Of a stretch of 21,002 bases of DNA, positions 1 through 6,576 are shown in pieces. Position numbers and translations under genes: made by a program. Origin of the DNA: Chloroflexota bacterium (GTDB lineage: Bacteria > Chloroflexota > Dehalococcoidia > Bin125); assembly GCA_026705105.1 (NCBI GenBank), contig JAPPBK010000085.1:1-21002 (forward strand). Reading direction: 5' to 3'. Under the pieces are notes generated by a model. It was not told the origin of the DNA. It saw only the letters and a program-made list of their open reading frames with translations, and searched no databases. Positions within the stretch are counted from its first letter, which is position 1, and each line of letters begins with the position of its first letter.

Positions 1-7
1 TGCGGCC

Positions 8-823
8 CTAAGCGCCGGCCGCGCGCGCGATCAGGACGGCAACTCCCGCGATCAGGCAGTATCCGGCAAAGGGGAGCAGCGACCGCCCGCGAACGAGCCA
101 GAGCAAGGCTCGAATCGCCACGAGCGCCGTCGCGAACGAAACCAACGCTCCGACCACCAGCGCCGTCGCCTCGACAGGTTCGGAGGACTCGGCCGCGTCA
201 ATCAAGGCCAGTAGCCCAGCCCCAGCGAGCGCAGGCATCGACAGCCAGAAGGCCCACCTCGTCGCAGCCTCCCGACTCTGGCCCAACGACATTCCGGCGA
301 CCACGCACATCCCCGCTCGTGAGATACCGGGGATGATCGCCAGGCACTGGGCCAGACCAACTGCCAACGAGTGTCGGCCTCCCAGCTCGGCCAGTGGAGC
401 CGGGCTGCCCATCCGCCGCACCCGCCACTCCGCGACGCCAATCAGGCCTCCGGTGACCACGAGGAACGCAGCGGCGGAGGTCGCGTCGCGCAGTTCGTCC
501 TGCAAGGTCTCGTAGAACAAGCCGCCGACGATCACGATCGGAATCGTGCCGATCAGACCGAGCCGGACGAGCCGTCGCGGTTTCAGTCCTTCCACGGTGT
601 CCGTGTCGTTGCGCAACCCTCCCAGTACGCCCAGTACCTCGCGCCGGAAGGCAAACAGGATGCCGGCAAGCGTGCCGATATGCACCGCGACGTCGAAGTC
701 GAGGCCCGGGTCGTCCCAGCCGAACAGCCAGCGGGCAAGAACCAGATGTCCGCTTGACGAGATCGGCAGGAACTCGGTTAGACCCTGCACAATCGCGAGA
801 ACGATGACTTCAAGGATGCTCAC
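8..823 (-). CDS. uppP: Undecaprenyl-diphosphate phosphatase (UppP/BacA)
   Basis: Integral membrane enzyme that dephosphorylates undecaprenyl diphosphate to recycle the lipid carrier for peptidoglycan and other wall polymers; family members give bacitracin tolerance. The 271-residue product matches the usual family length and is hydrophobic throughout. The N-terminal signature QGLTEFLPISSSGH is at residues 13-26, including Glu17, Ser22-24 and His26. The second signature is PGISRAG with Arg169; many homologues have Ser where this has Ala. The start is GTG at 823-821, with a purine-rich GGAGCGGAG just upstream on the minus strand. The gene is divergent from the nitroreductase gene with only 35 bp between the starts, so both promoters must be compact or extend into the coding regions. 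Family assignment is secure. Confidence 0.96.
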   Translation of the reverse strand: MSILEVIVLAIVQGLTEFLPISSSGHLVLARWLFGWDDPGLDFDVAVHIGTLAGILFAFRREVLGVLGGLRNDTDTVEGLKPRRLVRLGLIGTIPIVIVGGLFYETLQDELRDATSAAAFLVVTGGLIGVAEWRVRRMGSPAPLAELGGRHSLAVGLAQCLAIIPGISRAGMCVVAGMSLGQSREAATRWAFWLSMPALAGAGLLALIDAAESSEPVEATALVVGALVSFATALVAIRALLWLVRGRSLLPFAGYCLIAGVAVLIARAAGA

Positions 824-858
824 GTAGACTCCGCTCCAAAGTCACTGTAGGAGCCGAC

Positions 859-1524
859 ATGGACATTTCCGAGGTCATCCGCACCACGTTCGCTGCGCGA
901 CAGTTCACAGACGATCCGGTGCCTGATTCTGCGATCGAGCGGATGCTCGAACACGCCCGCTTCGCGCCATCGGGGGGCAACCGCCAGGGTTGGCACGTGA
1001 TCGTCGTGCGAGACCCGGAAACTCGCGCCGCGATTGCACGAGCCGCCGAGCGGCCGGCCAAGCGCTACGTCGCCATGCAGCAGGCCGGTGAGGGTCCCTG
1101 GAACGCCGCGTTTCCCTCGACGGTGACCGACGAGTCCGCCGCCAGCGTGCCCACGCCAAGACGACTGATGGACCCGTACATCGAGGCGCCGGTGCTGCTC
1201 GCTGTGTGCGTCGACCTGGGCGTGGTCGCTTCGGTCGACAAGGAGCTGGACCGCGTCGGGGTGATCTCCGGCGGTTCGATCTATCCCTTCGTCTGGAGTT
1301 TGCTGCTCATGGCCCGGGACCAGGGCTACGGCGGCACGTTGACCACGATTCCGATTGCCAACGAACCCCAACTCAAGCCGATTCTCGGTTTGCCCGATCA
1401 CTACGCGATCGCGGCCTTCCTGCCGATCGGCAAGCCGGTCAAGCAGCTCTCGAGGCTGAAGCGCGGACCGGTCGAGGAGTTTGCCACCATTGATCGATTC
1501 GATGGGACAGCCTTCGGCGGTTGA
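859..1524 (+). CDS. Nitroreductase family protein (FMN-dependent oxidoreductase)
   Basis: Predicted cytoplasmic flavoprotein of the nitroreductase superfamily (221 residues). These enzymes use NAD(P)H and FMN to reduce nitro compounds, quinones, enones or flavins; the substrate cannot be read from sequence. Family features are the N-terminal Arg-rich stretch (AARQF near residue 13), the APSGGNRQGWH segment near residues 36-46 that contacts FMN in relatives, a central GYGG motif, and a C-terminal LPIGKP segment typical of the fold. The ATG at 859 has a TAGGAG ribosome site 5 bp upstream (848-853). Its stop overlaps a possible TTG start of the next gene (TTGA at 1521-1524), so the two are probably co-transcribed. 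That neighbour is a thiol-redox protein, so both have redox roles, but a shared pathway is only an inference. Confidence 0.85.
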   Translation: MDISEVIRTTFAARQFTDDPVPDSAIERMLEHARFAPSGGNRQGWHVIVVRDPETRAAIARAAERPAKRYVAMQQAGEGPWNAAFPSTVTDESAASVPTPRRLMDPYIEAPVLLAVCVDLGVVASVDKELDRVGVISGGSIYPFVWSLLLMARDQGYGGTLTTIPIANEPQLKPILGLPDHYAIAAFLPIGKPVKQLSRLKRGPVEEFATIDRFDGTAFGG

Positions 1525-1541
1525 ACGGCGGGATCTGGGCC

Positions 1542-2519
1542 ATGACACGGATACGCCTGCCGGCACTGCTGTCCGCCTTGGCGGTCTCGCTGTGCGCCGC
1601 AGGGATCATTGGCGTCGCTTCGGCCACCGACCCGGTACCGAGCTTCTCGCTGGCGGTGCGGGCGCGACTACACAACAGCGGACACCTTGAGCTCGGGATT
1701 CTCACTGAGCAAGGTGTTCGCCTGCCCAGGGCGCGCTTTGTCCCCGCCGAGGTCGAACATCGCCACTGGATTGTCAGTTCGGCGGTCGACATCAGTGGAT
1801 TTGAGGCGCGGTTGATCGCACGCCGACTGGCCGATCAACGCACCGAGGTCGCCCTGCGACTAGAGGGGTTCGTGGTCAAGCCTCGACGCGCAATCTTGCC
1901 CTCGAGCGCTGCGACCGGTCGCTGGTATCGAACCAACGCGGTCGTGGTAGAGCATCTGGATGGTCCGGACACCTCCGAATCGCGGCGCCTGCTTGCGGAG
2001 GCCGCTGCCATTCGCGCAGCGGCGACGACGCCGGACCTGACCGGTCTGGTCGGCTGGCTCAATGGCGAGCCGACGACGATCGCCCGCGAGCTGGCCCAGG
2101 GCAACGTGGTGCTGATCGATTTCTGGACGTTCGGTTGCTACAACTGCCGCAACACTTTGCCGTATCTGACGGCCTGGGACGAGAGGTACCGCGAGCACGG
2201 GCTCGTGATCCTGGGCGTGCATCGACCGGAGTTCGCGTATGAAGAGGACCCGGCGCGGATTGGGGCGGCCATTGCGCAGCACGGCATCGAATACTCGGTG
2301 CCATTGGACACCGATGCCCGCACCTGGCGCGCGTATCGCAACCGCTTCTGGCCGGCCAAGTACCTGATTGGTCCGACCGACGATGCGCAGATGGGTGTGC
2401 GCTATCGACACTTCGGCGAGGGCCGCTACGAACGCACGGAACGGGCGATCCGGGCAGCGCTCGAGGCCGTCGGGCGCGATCTGAGCGGCGTGCCGTTTGG
2501 CGTTGACGTGGACAGCTAG
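1542..2519 (+). CDS. Exported thioredoxin-fold protein with DipZ-like redox domain and duplicated N-terminal module
   Basis: Predicted secreted or membrane-anchored thiol-disulfide oxidoreductase of 325 residues. An N-terminal signal-like segment (Arg3, Arg5, then a hydrophobic run to about residue 26, ending ASA) precedes two aligned beta-rich repeats at residues 35-82 and 87-134. A thioredoxin-like domain covers about residues 175-320. Its active site is Cys199-Tyr-Asn-Cys202 within FWTFGCYNCRNTLPYL, very like the TlpA-type domain of DipZ/CcdA fusions; WPAKYL further on carries the probable cis-proline. The ATG at 1542 is preferred because it gives a compact signal peptide. A TTG at 1521 overlapping the preceding stop would add seven residues. 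The stop overlaps that of the convergent antitoxin-like gene. The substrate is unknown; cytochrome c maturation or envelope disulfide reduction are possible. Confidence 0.8.
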   Translation: MTRIRLPALLSALAVSLCAAGIIGVASATDPVPSFSLAVRARLHNSGHLELGILTEQGVRLPRARFVPAEVEHRHWIVSSAVDISGFEARLIARRLADQRTEVALRLEGFVVKPRRAILPSSAATGRWYRTNAVVVEHLDGPDTSESRRLLAEAAAIRAAATTPDLTGLVGWLNGEPTTIARELAQGNVVLIDFWTFGCYNCRNTLPYLTAWDERYREHGLVILGVHRPEFAYEEDPARIGAAIAQHGIEYSVPLDTDARTWRAYRNRFWPAKYLIGPTDDAQMGVRYRHFGEGRYERTERAIRAALEAVGRDLSGVPFGVDVDS

Positions 2520-2800
2520 TCGGCGGCGGTAGCAGACGGCGGTTGATGAGCTTGCTCAGTAAGCACGAGCGCAATCCGATCCATCGCAGCTCTCTTGATG
2601 AAGTCGATGGAATCCTCATCTGCGAGTCGGCAGGCTGCCATGAGGAGCTTCAACTCAGCAGGGTTGAAGTCGACACAAGGGCTCCCCCAGACTTCCGCAT
2701 CCGGGCCGTATAGAGACTCAAGCTCGACAGCGTGTTCCCAGTCAGTCTCTTCGAGGTCTTCAAGTTCTTCGGAGTTAAGCGCGTTCGATTCAGTAGTCAT
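2516..2800 (-). CDS. Ribbon-helix-helix antitoxin-like protein (BrnA-like position)
   Basis: Small 94-residue acidic protein. The first ~35 residues are Glu/Asp-rich and probably flexible. Residues ~43-80 (VDFNPAELKLLMAACRLAD followed by DSIDFIKRAAMDRIALV) have the strand-helix-turn-helix pattern of a ribbon-helix-helix DNA-binding domain, with a D-S-I-x-x-F-I-x-x-A second helix as in DUF1778/CopG-type antitoxins. The ATG at 2800-2798 lies 3 nt after the toxin-like gene's stop (TAA CTC ATG), so the two genes are translationally coupled. In BrnTA systems the toxin gene also comes first and the RHH antitoxin second. The unusual order here is acidic extension first, RHH domain after. Role as antitoxin and autorepressor is inferred from fold and neighbour. 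It could instead be an unrelated small regulator. Confidence 0.6.
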   Translation of the reverse strand: MTTESNALNSEELEDLEETDWEHAVELESLYGPDAEVWGSPCVDFNPAELKLLMAACRLADEDSIDFIKRAAMDRIALVLTEQAHQPPSATAAD

Positions 2801-2803
2801 GAG

Positions 2804-3130
2804 TTAGCGTCTGCGCCGTCGTTGACGGTATTCGGCGTCTTCCAGAGCTCCTGCCGCGCGTCCCGTGACAATGTGCGATCTGCCGCCGCTGTCAGGATAC
2901 TCAATCACGATGACCAATAGCCGGTTGGCGCGATTTGTCCCTATCAATCGTTGGCGGTCAGGTCGTCGGTGAAGGCTTCCATCCTCACGTTCCTCCAGTT
3001 TCCCATCCTGATGTATCAAGATCGGCTGGTCGTGCGCAACATCCAGAACGTCGTTAACAGTGAGGCCATGCCGCCACAGCTTGTCTCGAGAGACGCTGTT
3101 CCAGGTCAATCGAGGCACTCGCTCGCTCAT
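2804..3130 (-). CDS. BrnT/RelE-superfamily toxin-like protein
   Basis: Basic protein of 108 residues resembling BrnT-type ribonuclease toxins of the RelE superfamily. Visible features are an N-terminal LTW...KLWRHGLTVNDVLDV segment, like the W-x-K-x-x-x-HG(L/V)-x-x-x-D/E-V pattern of the family; a central GTNRANRLLVIVIEY stretch, like the G-x-x-x-x-GRxLxVV strand; and a C-terminal HIVTGRAAGALEDAEYRQRR, like the family ending (I-x-S/T-x-R-x-A-x-x-x-E-x-x-x-Y). It ends in a run of arginines. ATG at 3130 is chosen over an adjacent TTG at 3133; no strong ribosome site is visible. It sits 9 bp downstream of ispG on the same strand, so it could be read from the ispG transcript. mRNA cleavage activity is inferred from the family; similarity is moderate. 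Confidence 0.6.
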   Translation of the reverse strand: MSERVPRLTWNSVSRDKLWRHGLTVNDVLDVAHDQPILIHQDGKLEEREDGSLHRRPDRQRLIGTNRANRLLVIVIEYPDSGGRSHIVTGRAAGALEDAEYRQRRRRR

Positions 3131-3139
3131 CAAGCAAAC

Positions 3140-4315
3140 TCATCGAACCGACTGGTTGGATGTCTGCGTAGCGATGATCTCGTCGAGTTCCTGCTTCAGG
3201 CGCGGGAGGATTTCGTCGTAAGGATAGTGCCCCAGGGACTCCTCGCCGCGCTTGAGGTTGACCGCTAGCGGGCCGCACCAGAGGCCGAGATCGGCGTCGT
3301 CCGTCTCGCCCGGGCCGTTGACGCGGCAACCCATCACGGCGATCGTGATGTCGTACTCGGAGGCGTACTGGGACATTTCTTTGACGTCTTGGGCGAGGTC
3401 GACGAACTTCTCGTTCTCGACTCGCGAGCAGGACGGGCAGGAGATGATGTTCAGACCTTCGTCGAACTTCGGCGGAACGGAGCGAAAGCGCCCGGCGGCG
3501 ATGTCGGCGAGGATTTCGCGGGCGACGCTGATTTCCATGCCCTTGTCGTCGAACGGGACCGTGAGCGAGACGCGGACGGTGTCGCCGATGCCCTGCGAGA
3601 CGAGTTGCTCGAACGCAACGCGGGTCTTGATCACGCCCTCGGGCGGCATGCCTGCTTCGGTCACGCCGAGGTGCAGGGGGACGTCGGGTCGTTCCGAGGC
3701 GAACTTCCCGTTGACCTCGACCACCTGCTTCCAGTCGGAATCCTTGAGTGAGACCACATAACGATCGAAGCCGAGTTCATCCAACAAACCGCAGTGCTCG
3801 GTTGCGGAGGCGACGATGGCGGAGACGTGATCGTCGGGGTAGCGCTCCAGCATTCTCGGATCGATCGAGCCGCAGTTCACGCCGACGCGGACGGCGCAGT
3901 CGTGCTGCGCGGCAGTTTCGGCGATGAAGGCGACCTTGTCGCGCACCGGCTTTGATTTCTCATGGTGGTGCAGGTGTCCGGGGTTGTAGCGGATCTTGTC
4001 CACGTGCGGCGCGACCTGGGTGCAGAGGCGGTAGTTTTCCTGGAGATCGACCGAGAGCGGCGCGGATGTCTGTTCGCGGACGGCGGCGAGGGCCTCAACG
4101 TCCTTTCGCGAGTCCACCGCGACGCGAACCAGATCTGCGCCGGCGGCTTCGAGCAGCTTGACCTGGCGGACGGTCGCCTCGATGTCCTGGGTGCGCGTTG
4201 CGGCCATCGACTGCACAACGATCGGGTTTCCGCCGCCGATCGTCACGTCGCCAACCTGAACGGACCGAGTCGGATTGCGGCGCAGGTCGCCGGTCAGCTG
4301 AATCGTTTCCGCCAT
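3140..4315 (-). CDS. ispG: 4-hydroxy-3-methylbut-2-enyl-diphosphate synthase (IspG/GcpE)
   Basis: Iron-sulfur enzyme of the methylerythritol phosphate pathway that converts MEcPP to HMBPP, the penultimate step to IPP and DMAPP. The 391-residue product is the short bacterial form: a TIM-barrel (start NPTRSVQVGDVTIGGGNPI, then VVQSMAATRTQD) and a C-terminal [4Fe-4S] domain. The cluster cysteines are Cys293 and Cys296 (SCPSCSR) and Cys330 in MGCRVNGPGE, whose Glu337 matches the fourth ligand of the family. The ATG at 4315 is chosen over upstream in-frame starts because GGGAGGA lies 8 nt upstream on the minus strand and residues before it lack family similarity. It is divergent from the next plus-strand gene. 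In many bacteria ispG lies near dxr, rseP and proS; here only proS is close, in the opposite orientation. Confidence 0.97.
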   Translation of the reverse strand: MAETIQLTGDLRRNPTRSVQVGDVTIGGGNPIVVQSMAATRTQDIEATVRQVKLLEAAGADLVRVAVDSRKDVEALAAVREQTSAPLSVDLQENYRLCTQVAPHVDKIRYNPGHLHHHEKSKPVRDKVAFIAETAAQHDCAVRVGVNCGSIDPRMLERYPDDHVSAIVASATEHCGLLDELGFDRYVVSLKDSDWKQVVEVNGKFASERPDVPLHLGVTEAGMPPEGVIKTRVAFEQLVSQGIGDTVRVSLTVPFDDKGMEISVAREILADIAAGRFRSVPPKFDEGLNIISCPSCSRVENEKFVDLAQDVKEMSQYASEYDITIAVMGCRVNGPGETDDADLGLWCGPLAVNLKRGEESLGHYPYDEILPRLKQELDEIIATQTSNQSVR

Positions 4316-4323
4316 CGTGTTCG

Positions 4324-4330
4324 TCCTCCC
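4324..4330 (-). promoter_or_regulatory. Ribosome binding site that fixes the ispG start
   Basis: On the minus strand this reads GGGAGGA, a near-perfect anti-Shine-Dalgarno match, 8 nt before the ATG at 4315-4313. It supports that start over the longer reading that begins at 4348. Confidence 0.75.
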
Positions 4331-4362
4331 ACCGCTGGACACCTGCATCGTACCGTTGATGC

Positions 4363-4674
4363 GTGCTCTTCGATGCGATCTTCCTGTTCCTGTTCGTCGC
4401 GACCTGGCTGTTGATCTCGTCGTTGAGCTGGATCGCGCTGAGTCTGCGGCGGCGCGCGCGTGGCTCGATCTGGGCTGCGCCGTTCGCCGCGCTCGGCGGC
4501 GTTGGCGGTGCGGTGCTGGTTCCGGTCGCGGGACTGACGAATGAACTCGGCGTCGGCGTGTCGATGATCGCGGCGCTGGCCGGCTCGGCGTGCACGTGTT
4601 GGCTGGGATTCTACTGCTGGGACCGGTTCGGTCTCGACCGGCGGTTTGCCGGACTGGCGCGTCGACGCCGCTGA
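4363..4674 (+). CDS. Small three-segment membrane protein of unknown function
   Basis: Not recognised. The 103-residue product has three hydrophobic stretches (about residues 4-27, 36-58 and 67-87). They are separated by a basic loop (LRRRARG near 28-34) and followed by an Arg-rich tail (RRFAGLARRRR), consistent with the positive-inside rule for a real membrane protein. The start is a GTG at 4363 without a convincing ribosome site, so the N-terminus is uncertain. The gene fills the interval between the ispG start and proS, 46 bp upstream of proS on the same strand, and could share its promoter. Long open frames arise by chance in DNA this GC-rich, so the coding call rests on the hydrophobic-basic pattern rather than on a known family. 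Confidence 0.5.
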   Translation: MLFDAIFLFLFVATWLLISSLSWIALSLRRRARGSIWAAPFAALGGVGGAVLVPVAGLTNELGVGVSMIAALAGSACTCWLGFYCWDRFGLDRRFAGLARRRR

Positions 4675-4706
4675 TATCGTCGGAGCAAGAGTTCCGCCCG
4701 ACCAGC

Positions 4707-4712
4707 TGAGGG
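4707..4712 (+). promoter_or_regulatory. Ribosome binding site that fixes the proS start
   Basis: TGAGGG ends 8 nt before the ATG at 4721. It supports this start over the upstream in-frame ATG at 4646, which would overlap the preceding membrane-protein gene and add residues with no family similarity. Confidence 0.6.
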
Positions 4713-4720
4713 TTCGCGAT

Positions 4721-6430
4721 ATGCCCGTTACCCGTATGTCCCGTCTGTTCGGCCGCACGCTGCGCGAGGCGCCGGCCGACGCCGACTCAGCCAATCATCA
4801 GTTGTTGCTGCGCAGCGGCCTGATCGTCCAGCTGGCGGCCGGCGTGTACTCGTTCCTGCCGCCGGCCTGGCGCACCCTACGCAAGATCGAGCAGATCGTC
4901 CGCGAGGAGATGGAGGCGGCCGACTCGCAGGAGATGCGAATGCCGGCGATCCAGCCGCGTGAGCTGTGGGAGGAGTCGGGCCGCGCCGATTCGTACGGGC
5001 CGGTGCTGTTCAACCTCAAGGATCGCCGCGAGCGCACGATGGTGCTTGCGCCAACCCATGAGGAATCGGTCACCGACCTGTTCCGCAAGGTCGTCCAGTC
5101 GTACCGCGACCTGCCACAGAGCGTGTTCCAGATGCAGACCAAGTTCCGCGACGAGCCGCGGCCGCGCGGCGGTCTGGTGCGAGTGCGCGAGTTCATCATG
5201 AAGGACGCGTACACCTTCGACACCGACGACGAGGCGTTCCAGCTCAGCTACAACGCGATGCGCCAGGCCTACTACAACATCTTTGAGCGCTGCGGCGTCC
5301 CGGTTGTGGCCGTGCAGGCAGACTCCGGGGCGATCGGCGGGAAGCAGTCGGAGGAGTTCATCTTCCTCACCGAGATTGGTGAGGACAACATCATCCTCTG
5401 CTCCTGTTGCGGCTATGCCGCCAACCAGGAGCGGGCCGAATTCATGCGCGGACAGGCAATCGGCACCGTCGGCGAGCTGGAGGAAGTCGAAACGCCGGGT
5501 GTCACGACGATCGAGGGACTGGCCGAGTTCCTTGACATTCCCCCGCAATCGACCGCCAAGGCCGCCTTTTTCCTGGTTGACGGCCAGCCGACGTTTGCGG
5601 TGATCCGTGGCGATCTGGAAGTCAACGAGCTCAAGTTGATCAATGCGCTGGACGCGCTTGAGGCCCGGCCACTGCTGCCGGAGGAAGTGGAAGCGGCCGG
5701 CTGGGTCGCCGGGTACGCCTCTCCGATCGGGGTCGATCCGGCACGAGTCATCGCTGATTCCAGCGTCGTTGATGCAGGTGGTCTGGTCGCCGGGGCGAAT
5801 CGCGTCGGGATGCACGCGCGAAATGTCACCTACGGCCGCGACTGGACGGCGGCGACCGTGGCCGACATTGGCATGGCCCAGCCTGGCGATACCTGCACGG
5901 AATGTGACGACGCGCTGGAGATGCAGCGCGGGATCGAGCTGGGCCACATCTTCAAGCTCGGAACACGCTACGCCGACCCGATGGAGGCGACCTTTCTGGA
6001 CGCCGACGGCGAACGGCGCACGCCGATCATGGGCTGCTACGGCATCGGAATCGAGCGCCTGATGGCCGCGGTGGTGCAGGCCAATCACGACGAGCTGGGC
6101 ATCGTCTGGCCGCGCTCGGTTGCCCCGTTTGATGTGCACATCGTGCCGCTCGGCGGCGGCGACGACGTGGCCGCCGCGGTCTCCCAGATTGAGTCGAGGC
6201 TGTCCGAGGCCGGGCTCCAGGTGCTGAGCGACGACCGCAACGAGCGCGCCGGCGTCAAGTTCAACGACGCCGACTTGCTCGGCGCGCCGCTGCGCATCAC
6301 GATCGGCTCGCGCGGGCTGAAGCAGGGCCAGATCGAGCTGAAGCTGCGACGCGACGCGGAGCCGACCTCCGTGTCGGTGGACGCTGCGGCCGAGGCGGCG
6401 CTGGCGGCGCTGGAGTCGTTGAGCGGCTGA
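4721..6430 (+). CDS. proS: Prolyl-tRNA synthetase, bacterial long form with editing domain
   Basis: Class II aminoacyl-tRNA synthetase charging tRNA-Pro in the cytoplasm. The 569-residue length is typical of the bacterial type with an insertion (INS) editing domain. The N-terminus shows the family opening MSRLFGRTLREAPAD (from residue 6). The substrate loop Thr112-His-Glu-Glu115, class II motif 2 (FRDEPRPRGG...RVREF, 142-158) and motif 3 (GCYGIGIER, 438-446) are intact. The INS domain lies between about residues 231 and 391 and contains a YAS-type editing-loop region; the anticodon-binding domain is about 470-569. Two CxxC pairs, Cys227/Cys230 and Cys392/Cys395, flank INS and could bind a metal. 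The start is fixed by the TGAGGG ribosome site. It is followed by a 146-bp gap before nusA. Confidence 0.97.
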   Translation: MPVTRMSRLFGRTLREAPADADSANHQLLLRSGLIVQLAAGVYSFLPPAWRTLRKIEQIVREEMEAADSQEMRMPAIQPRELWEESGRADSYGPVLFNLKDRRERTMVLAPTHEESVTDLFRKVVQSYRDLPQSVFQMQTKFRDEPRPRGGLVRVREFIMKDAYTFDTDDEAFQLSYNAMRQAYYNIFERCGVPVVAVQADSGAIGGKQSEEFIFLTEIGEDNIILCSCCGYAANQERAEFMRGQAIGTVGELEEVETPGVTTIEGLAEFLDIPPQSTAKAAFFLVDGQPTFAVIRGDLEVNELKLINALDALEARPLLPEEVEAAGWVAGYASPIGVDPARVIADSSVVDAGGLVAGANRVGMHARNVTYGRDWTAATVADIGMAQPGDTCTECDDALEMQRGIELGHIFKLGTRYADPMEATFLDADGERRTPIMGCYGIGIERLMAAVVQANHDELGIVWPRSVAPFDVHIVPLGGGDDVAAAVSQIESRLSEAGLQVLSDDRNERAGVKFNDADLLGAPLRITIGSRGLKQGQIELKLRRDAEPTSVSVDAAAEAALAALESLSG

Positions 6431-6472
6431 CTACCGCTTGATAGTTCCCGCCGAGTCGCCCGGTTGTCGGTG

Positions 6473-6478
6473 TATAGT
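6473..6478 (+). promoter_or_regulatory. Possible -10 box in the proS-nusA leader
   Basis: TATAGT matches the sigma-70 -10 consensus at five of six bases and is the most AT-rich spot in the 146-bp gap 6431-6576. No good -35 hexamer is seen at 16-18 bp spacing, so this is weak evidence for a separate nusA promoter. A 6-bp inverted repeat (GTGCGG 6485-6490, CCGCAC 6534-6539) follows it. The rest of the gap shows no gene. Confidence 0.3.
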
Positions 6479-6576
6479 CAAGTGGTGCGGATGACGGGTG
6501 CGGGTCGGGCGGTCCTGTCTGATCCTGCGCCAACCGCACGGATCATTGAGCGCGACATCGATCAGGCTCACCAGAG

